DNA of 64,000 nt from BPGX01 sp035405785. GTDB lineage: Bacteria; Bacteroidota; Bacteroidia; B-17B0; Aurantibacillaceae. How positions within the stretch are numbered: the first letter of the stretch is position 1; each line of letters begins with the position of its first letter. A model generated the notes under the pieces. The model was given only the letters and a program-made list of their open reading frames with translations, searched no databases and was not told the DNA's origin. Positions 60,101 through 64,000 of the stretch are shown here, piece after piece. The position numbers were made by a program, and so were the translations under genes. The stretch is from positions 62,001 to 126,000 of the forward strand of contig DAONJS010000005.1 in the NCBI GenBank assembly GCA_035405785.1, read 5' to 3'.

Positions 60101-60738
60101 TCTGGGAATGCAGGTGGCAAGTCGCAATACCAGTCATAAAAACTTAAATTCATACCACCAAAAAGCTGAAGGAATCGTCCTCCTGCTGCATAACTTAACA
60201 TGGACATAGCGGGAATTGGTGAAAATCCGGCTACTCTATCTGGTCCATATTTTTTGGCAGTATAGATATTTGCTGCCGCAATAAGTTCTAAAGCTTCATC
60301 CCAACTAACTCTTCTAAAACCTCCTTTTCCTCTTGCCTTTTGATATCTTTTTCTTTTTGTTTCATCCTTTTGAATATTTTCCCATGCAGTATAAGCATCT
60401 CCTGTTTTTTTCTTTTCTTCTCTAAAAAGGTCTAATAATGCACCGCGCATTAAAGGATATTTAATTCTTAATGGGCTGTACAAGTACCAAGAATATGAAA
60501 TACCTCTTTGACAACCTCTTGGTTCATAAGGAGGGATTGTGCTTTCTAATAATGGGTAATCTAATTGCTGTGTTTCCCACACAACAATACCATCTTTTAC
60601 ATGTATTTGCCATGAACACCCGCCGGTACAATTAACACCGTGAGTACTTCTGACAATTTTGTCATGCTGAAATCTGTTTCTATAAAATTCTTCCCATTTT
60701 CTTGTTTCTGGTGAAATTATGTCTCTAATCCATGTCAT
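57121..60738 (-). CDS. narG: Respiratory nitrate reductase alpha subunit (Mo-bis-MGD)
   Basis: The catalytic subunit reducing nitrate to nitrite on the cytoplasmic side of the membrane. The 1205-residue protein has the FS0 [4Fe-4S] ligands His33, Cys37, Cys41 and Cys76 (HGVNCTGGCSWQ, EPRGCQRG), and the molybdenum ligand Asp206 in DWYCDLPPAFPEIWG, matching E. coli Asp222. The GEQTDVCESADWYN and TRTPDCHFFAE blocks and the C-terminal MGD-binding SYHFNYWGP end are also typical. No Tat signal is present, as expected for NarG; the N-terminus is shorter than in E. coli. Second gene of the cytochrome c-narGHJI operon. Confidence 0.98.
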   Translation of the reverse strand: MTWIRDIISPETRKWEEFYRNRFQHDKIVRSTHGVNCTGGCSWQIHVKDGIVVWETQQLDYPLLESTIPPYEPRGCQRGISYSWYLYSPLRIKYPLMRGALLDLFREEKKKTGDAYTAWENIQKDETKRKRYQKARGKGGFRRVSWDEALELIAAANIYTAKKYGPDRVAGFSPIPAMSMLSYAAGGRFLQLFGGMNLSFYDWYCDLPPAFPEIWGEQTDVCESADWYNAKMIADMGACLNMTRTPDCHFFAESRHNGTKAVVFSPDFSQVCKYADQWIPLHAGTDGAFWMAATHVILKEFHYENPSEYFIKYIKQYTDSPYLVELVNENGVFKPGRLLRANRIDKFKNIENGDWQFLNIDSKTGEFVVPKGSVGFRWAKEGGKWNMKLECGVTDKSYDPLLTFLDNKDEVLQVEITDFAFDKQHKRGVPVKYVATVDGKKIPVTTVYDLTFAQYGVSRGLSGEYPSDYNDPVQSYTPAWQEMITGIDAKTVISFAREWAKTADITHGKCMIIIGAGINHWYHQNLIYRAGAMALMLCGCVGVNGGGLNHYVGQEKLAPSDSWGTIAFARDWVNAVRLQQAPLWHYINTSQYRYDGNHTRYHTVPKNALSQKHTADMIYKAVRNGWMPYYPQFNENPIQLGKEAVEKGGAKTNEEIIKYVSEKLKSKQLKYAVADPEAPENWPRVWFIWRGNAIVGSMKGHEYALKHYLGTHHNSITKDNEVKTEEVTWRDIAPEGKMDLVVDLNFRMDSSALYSDIVLPAASWYEKADLNSTDLHSFIHPLSAAVAPVWEAKTDWDIFKLIAKATSEMAAKHMQGTYKDVVISPISHDSPGEITQPSIKDWYSGECDFIPGKTTHSIAIVERDYTKLYEKFCLLGKNIKTNGLGAHGVKYEADDAYEEMITSNHFPKEEWNGEIYPSIKEDEWAANAVLHLSTLTNGKLNYRAYKNMEKKTGLVLADLAEGSKDLHLQYKDLQAQPRRYNTSPLWSGLMNNGRAYAPYTYNVERLVPWRTLTGRQHFYLDHEMYIAFGEHLPTYKPEPNFEVYGDLKETLKDDPSAKVLNYLTPHGKWHIHSTYGDTLRMLTLNRGIEPCWVNEKDAEEMGIKDNDWVEVINDHGVYVTRAVVSSRIPRGVCIVYHVPERTIVPKSESRPYRGGGHNSVTRIHLKPNYLCGGYGQFSYHFNYWGPVAPQRDTHVLVRKMKKVIW

Positions 60739-60762
60739 AATTTTTAATTTTAAGGTTATTTT

Positions 60763-61617
60763 TTAGTAACTTTTTATTTGTCTTGAATAAATAGAATCAT
60801 TAACTGTTTTCTTTTTTCTATTATACCAAATCATAGAAAAGATAGTAAGTAAAATGGCTATTCCAATTAACCCTCCCCAAGTTAATAAACCAGAATAGTT
60901 ATATGGATTTACTTGAGATGATTCATCTGAAACTTTTCTGAGAAAATTTGTAATATCCGCAGCTTCTTCATCTGTAAGAGGATGTTTTTCAAAAGCATTT
61001 TTCATAGCTGGAAATGGTAAACCACTTAATACCCCTTTTATTCCTTCATCACCTATACGAGCATAAACATCAGTGAGGTCTTTTGCTAAACTACCTCCAC
61101 CTGTTACATCATAAGAATTTACATTATGGCAGGAAATACAAGTGGGTCCCCCATTTGCAAAACGAACTCTACCATCAAAAAGTTTTGCTCCATTTTCTGC
61201 TGATTTAATAAAAGCATTTTTATCAGAAATTTCAGGTGCAGCAGGTTTTTCTGGTTCAGCAGGTTTTTCCTGTGCTGTTGCTGATGTACTATTTTCTTCT
61301 ATATATTTTAATATAGCATCAATCTGCGCATCATCAACATTTTGGTCTGGCATTACTGTTTGTCCAAACTCATTGAAAATAGCCACAGCATCCTTGTCGC
61401 CGCTTTTTACAAGAGATTGAGATGATTTTACAAATTTATGAATCCATTCTTTTGAACGTCTTTGTGTAACGCCGCTAAGGTCTGGTCCTACTAATCTTGC
61501 ACCTAATTTATGGCACATACCGCAATTTTGTTTGAATATAGCGGCTCCATCTTGTGCAAGGAGTGATGTTCCAAGCCCAAAAACGATAATTGAAGAGGTT
61601 GCAAATTTTCTTAGCAT
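60763..61617 (-). CDS. Membrane-anchored diheme cytochrome c (NarC-like role)
   Basis: A 284-residue cytochrome with a signal peptide (ending near LLAQDG, residue 24), two class I cytochrome c domains and a C-terminal membrane anchor. Heme sites: Cys32-Gly-Met-Cys35-His36 and Cys160-Ile-Ser-Cys163-His164; Met89 (TVMPDQ) and Met in FPAMKNA are likely sixth ligands. A Pro/Glu/Ala-rich linker joins the domains; the anchor is about residues 235-258. As the first gene of the nar operon it probably carries electrons to or from the nitrate reductase. ATG at 61617 is chosen; it lies 31 bases after a perfect -7 element. Confidence 0.9.
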   Translation of the reverse strand: MLRKFATSSIIVFGLGTSLLAQDGAAIFKQNCGMCHKLGARLVGPDLSGVTQRRSKEWIHKFVKSSQSLVKSGDKDAVAIFNEFGQTVMPDQNVDDAQIDAILKYIEENSTSATAQEKPAEPEKPAAPEISDKNAFIKSAENGAKLFDGRVRFANGGPTCISCHNVNSYDVTGGGSLAKDLTDVYARIGDEGIKGVLSGLPFPAMKNAFEKHPLTDEEAADITNFLRKVSDESSQVNPYNYSGLLTWGGLIGIAILLTIFSMIWYNRKKKTVNDSIYSRQIKSY

Positions 61618-61647
61618 ATACTTTATTTTTAGGTTTTTAATTTTTTG

Positions 61648-61655
61648 CAAAGTTA
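61648..61655 (-). promoter_or_regulatory. -7 element of the cytochrome c-narGHJI operon
   Basis: TAACTTTG on the minus strand, perfect TAnnTTTG, 30 bases before the cytochrome c ATG. Confidence 0.6.
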
Positions 61656-61679
61656 GCATACAGAGTACCCTTTATGGTA

Positions 61680-61691
61680 TGACAAAAATCA
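61680..61691 (-). promoter_or_regulatory. FNR/CRP-type box of the nar operon
   Basis: On the minus strand TGAT-TTTT-GTCA (plus strand TGAC-AAAA-ATCA). Its centre (61685.5) is 37.5 bp upstream of the last base of the -7 element, the same spacing as at narK1 and the hemerythrin gene. Confidence 0.75.
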
Positions 61692-61728
61692 GTTTTGTGT
61701 ATGATTTTTCTCATAAATTTATTTTTAT

Positions 61729-63120
61729 TTATTGAGCATAAGTAGTTTTGGCCTTATCCCACCATGTTCCGCCAGAGTTCCCTCTGTCAAATCTTTCACC
61801 GCTACGTAAGAAATAATGTTTCCAGTTTAAATAAGTTGCAATAACATAAAAGATAATTGCACCCCAAAAGAATGGAGCTGGAGAACCATAACTTTTAATA
61901 CATGAACCAATTAAGGAATTAAAAATAAAAGGGCCAAAAGCAGCAATAGCGGCAGTAAAACCAATTACCCCCGATGCTTTTCTTGCATTAAATGCAAAAG
62001 CGATTGGGAATTGTCTAAATGTAGAGGCATTGCCAATACCAGTGAAGAAAAATAAAGCAAGCATAATTGTAACAAAGATATTAAACTGATCTAATGAAGC
62101 AGGATTCAATGCACCGCTAAAAATTAATAATACAGAGCAAATAATTAATCCTAATCCTGAAATTAGAGTAAATAAAGAACCTCCCCATTTATCAGAAGGG
62201 GAACCAAAAACTACTCTTAAAACGGAACCAATAAGTGGCCCATAAAATGCGTATTTCAAAGGATCAGGTGCATCGGGAAATTTACCATACAATTCTTTAA
62301 TCATCATTGGAAAAGCGGCTGATAGTCCTGCAAAAGAACCGAAGGTCATGACATAAATGATTGTACAATACCATGTATGTTTATCATTAAATATATCTAA
62401 TTGTTCTTTAAAACTGGCTTTTACAGGGACGCTTTTAAGCATAAACCATGCTACTATACCAACTACAATTAAAACCGGCACATACCAAAATGCTGCATTT
62501 TGCAACCATATTTGTTTTACAGTTTCACCTTTATGAAATTCCTGTGGTCCGCCAATTAAACTTCCAAATACAGCACTTCCAATTATTATTGGAGTAACAA
62601 ATTGTGTCAGAGATACCCCAAAATTTCCAATACCTGCTTGAATACCTAATGCTACACCCTGTAATCTTTTAGGAAAAAATAAACTTGTTGAAGGCATATA
62701 AGATGAAAAATCACCACCACCTAATCCACATAAAAATGAAATAGTTAAAAATTCTGCAAAAGATGTAGTCGGATCATTGATAGCTTTTACAAGCCACAAC
62801 ATTGGTATCAATTTTAAAAAGATAGTTGTAGTAATAACATGTCTGGTGCCAAAAATTGGAATTAAAAATGTATTGATAATCCTTAATATCCCAGCAGATA
62901 AGCCAGGTATAGCGGCTAACCAAAATAATTCCATTTGAGAAAATTTAAAACCAATTCCTGGTAACCTTACTACAACGGCACTAACAACAAACCATGTTGC
63001 AAAAGAAAATGTCAAAGCAATAGTAGTAATTATGAGCGTTTTCCATGCTCTTTGTTTACCCTCTTTTTCCCAAAAATCTGGATTTTCGGGCTCCCATTTT
63101 GATAACCATGTTGATGACAT
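61729..63120 (-). CDS. narK: Nitrate/nitrite MFS transporter NarK (type 2)
   Basis: A 463-residue porter of the NarK2/NarU type, probably exchanging nitrate for nitrite. The N-terminus SKWEPENPDFWEKEGKQRAW is the typical NarK2 start; helices carry GLSAGILRIINTFLIPIFG, GIQAGIGNFGVSLTQF in helix 5 (family: G-x-G-N-x-G) and GPLIGSVLRVVFGSPSDKWGG. It is distinct from narK1, so the cell has one probable uptake and one antiport system. ATG at 63120 is chosen because the in-frame ATG/TTG region before it (63150) overlaps the -7 element TTACTTTG. Confidence 0.94.
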   Translation of the reverse strand: MSSTWLSKWEPENPDFWEKEGKQRAWKTLIITTIALTFSFATWFVVSAVVVRLPGIGFKFSQMELFWLAAIPGLSAGILRIINTFLIPIFGTRHVITTTIFLKLIPMLWLVKAINDPTTSFAEFLTISFLCGLGGGDFSSYMPSTSLFFPKRLQGVALGIQAGIGNFGVSLTQFVTPIIIGSAVFGSLIGGPQEFHKGETVKQIWLQNAAFWYVPVLIVVGIVAWFMLKSVPVKASFKEQLDIFNDKHTWYCTIIYVMTFGSFAGLSAAFPMMIKELYGKFPDAPDPLKYAFYGPLIGSVLRVVFGSPSDKWGGSLFTLISGLGLIICSVLLIFSGALNPASLDQFNIFVTIMLALFFFTGIGNASTFRQFPIAFAFNARKASGVIGFTAAIAAFGPFIFNSLIGSCIKSYGSPAPFFWGAIIFYVIATYLNWKHYFLRSGERFDRGNSGGTWWDKAKTTYAQ

Positions 63121-63149
63121 AAAATTTTTTTTGTGGTTAAATATGGGCA

Positions 63150-63157
63150 CAAAGTAA
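63150..63157 (-). promoter_or_regulatory. -7-like element of narK2
   Basis: TTACTTTG on the minus strand, one mismatch to TAnnTTTG, 30 bases before the ATG at 63120. Confidence 0.5.
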
Positions 63158-63180
63158 TGGACTAAGCAAACGATAATAAA

Positions 63181-63192
63181 TGATTTATATCA
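63181..63192 (-). promoter_or_regulatory. FNR/CRP-type box of the narK2 promoter
   Basis: TGAT-ATAA-ATCA on the minus strand, inside a longer palindrome ATGAT...ATCAT. Its centre (63186.5) is 36.5 bp upstream of the last base of the -7-like element. Confidence 0.72.
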
Positions 63193-63346
63193 TAAATGAT
63201 AAAAAAAATTAAAAATTTTTATTTTTATTGAAAAGTGGTTTATTTGGGAAAAATTAAAAATATACATTGATAAAAAAGATAAATTACTATACAAAAACTA
63301 AGGAAAGGATTGTATTAATTTTTTGATTAAAATATGTCCATTTGAT

Positions 63347-64000
63347 TTAATGAATTACATTGATATATTCTTCTTTAATCTTACAGTGAATTATTTTTCC
63401 AATAAATATATTTAATTTTTTTAAGTTATATATTGAAATTTGCATTTTTAATTTATATTTTGTTTCACATGCTTCAAGTAGAACTAATGCGTCTTTTTCT
63501 TTATACAATATTTCATTGACAATTGCTACAAATCTATTTTGAGTTTCTTTATTTAAATCTTCATCTTTAATCACTCTGATGTTTTCAGGTTTTACTCCGA
63601 TTTTTAATTTTTTTTCATTACAATTTATATTTGATAAAACAAAATACATTTGAAGTTCTTCACAATAGAACTGATGATCCAAATTGGTTTTAATCAAATT
63701 TAAAAAATTACTTATACCTAATAAATATGCTATATTTTCAGGAAGTGATGAATGATAAATGTTTTGTTTTGTTTGAGTTATAATTTTACCATTGTCCAAA
63801 ATATGTAAATTGTCTGCAAGCAAAAAAGCACTGTCTTTATGATGTGTAGACATTAACACCGTTAAATGATACTCTTTTTGAATTTGTTTTAATAATAAAC
63901 AAAAATCTTCCTGCATAGATTCGTGTAATGATGATGTTGGTTCATCAAGAAGTAAAATAGGTTTTCTTAAAATCAGTGATCTTGCTAATGCCACTCTTTG
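63347..64000 (-). CDS. modC: ABC transporter ATPase, ModC-like (5' end outside window)
   Basis: The visible 217 residues start within the signature region (QRVALARSL, end of an LSGGQ...RVALAR block), then Walker B LLLDEPTSSLHE and the H-loop MSTHHKDSA. After the ATPase domain, about residues 120-217, is a TOBE-type domain (IGVKPENIRVIKDE, NRFVAIVNEILYKEKDALVLLE, KIIHCKIKEEYINVI) as in molybdate ABC ATPases. With nitrate reductase and Moco genes beside it, molybdate uptake is the best call; tungstate or another anion cannot be excluded. The frame is open to the window edge. It is transcribed before narK2 but separated from it by 226 bases that hold the narK2 promoter. Confidence 0.72.
   Translation of the reverse strand, partial: QRVALARSLILRKPILLLDEPTSSLHESMQEDFCLLLKQIQKEYHLTVLMSTHHKDSAFLLADNLHILDNGKIITQTKQNIYHSSLPENIAYLLGISNFLNLIKTNLDHQFYCEELQMYFVLSNINCNEKKLKIGVKPENIRVIKDEDLNKETQNRFVAIVNEILYKEKDALVLLEACETKYKLKMQISIYNLKKLNIFIGKIIHCKIKEEYINVIH

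Noticed and set aside
1..64000. tRNA, rRNA, CRISPR array, prophage or intact insertion sequence
   Set aside because: No tRNA-like cloverleaf, regularly spaced repeat array, transposase, integrase or phage structural gene was recognised by reading; a covariance-model search was not possible here.

Overview
The window is A+T-rich chromosomal DNA from a member of the Bacteroidota, probably an aerobic, nitrate-respiring Chitinophagia- or Sphingobacteriia-like lineage. The evidence is promoters of the TAnnTTTG type just upstream of many start codons, few Shine-Dalgarno sequences, many small lipoproteins, a PorE-like OmpA protein, GlsB-type acyltransferase, M16 protease, DUF4221 and the Bacteroidota-style arrangement of cytochrome oxidase genes. 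No rRNA, tRNA, CRISPR array, intact insertion sequence or prophage was seen.

Layout. 1-4.1 kb: end of NAD kinase, MsrB, a GlsB/OlsB-like acyltransferase and a GT39-like membrane glycosyltransferase bracketed by an exact 70-bp direct repeat. 4.4-9.7 kb: an acidic protein, heme O synthase, three small cytochrome oxidase subunits and the PorE-like protein. 9.8-18.6 kb: a frameshifted small secreted-protein gene, a dnaX-M16 protease-membrane protein operon and a run of small lipoprotein or secreted genes. 18.7-28.5 kb: an AddA/RecB-like helicase-nuclease, a WecA/TagO-type transferase, an outer-membrane protein, GcvH, lipoproteins and a Wzx-like flippase. 28.6-37.7 kb: an rRNA methyltransferase, oxidase subunits II and I, YceI, AroA, SixA and a SAM-hydrolase-like protein.

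37.9-64 kb is the most coherent part, a nitrate-respiration and molybdenum-cofactor island: narK1 and an outer-membrane channel; moaE; a hemerythrin (RIC-like) gene with moaA and a CopD-like gene; then a foreign-looking type I restriction-modification operon (hsdR, a GxxExxY gene, hsdS, hsdM); then moaC-moaB fusion, moaD, mobA, moeA, a small membrane protein, narI, narJ, narH, narG, a diheme cytochrome c, narK2 and the end of a ModC-like ATPase. Together these genes import nitrate and molybdate, make the cofactor, reduce nitrate at the membrane and probably protect iron centres from nitrosative damage.

The main discovery is regulatory. Five transcription units of this island (narK1, moaE, the hemerythrin-moaA unit, cytochrome c-narGHJI, narK2) carry a 12-bp FNR/CRP-type palindrome TGA(C/T)-N4-(A/G)TCA, centred 36.5 to 38.5 bp upstream of the last base of a TAnnTTTG-type element. 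One palindrome is shared by the divergent moaE and hemerythrin genes. This looks like a class II activated nitrate regulon working with Bacteroidota promoters. Other observations are a three-copy palindromic repeat, a multi-hairpin intergenic region, short repeats at hsd gene borders that run in frame into HsdS, and a terminator lying inside the apparent 5' end of an outer-membrane protein gene.
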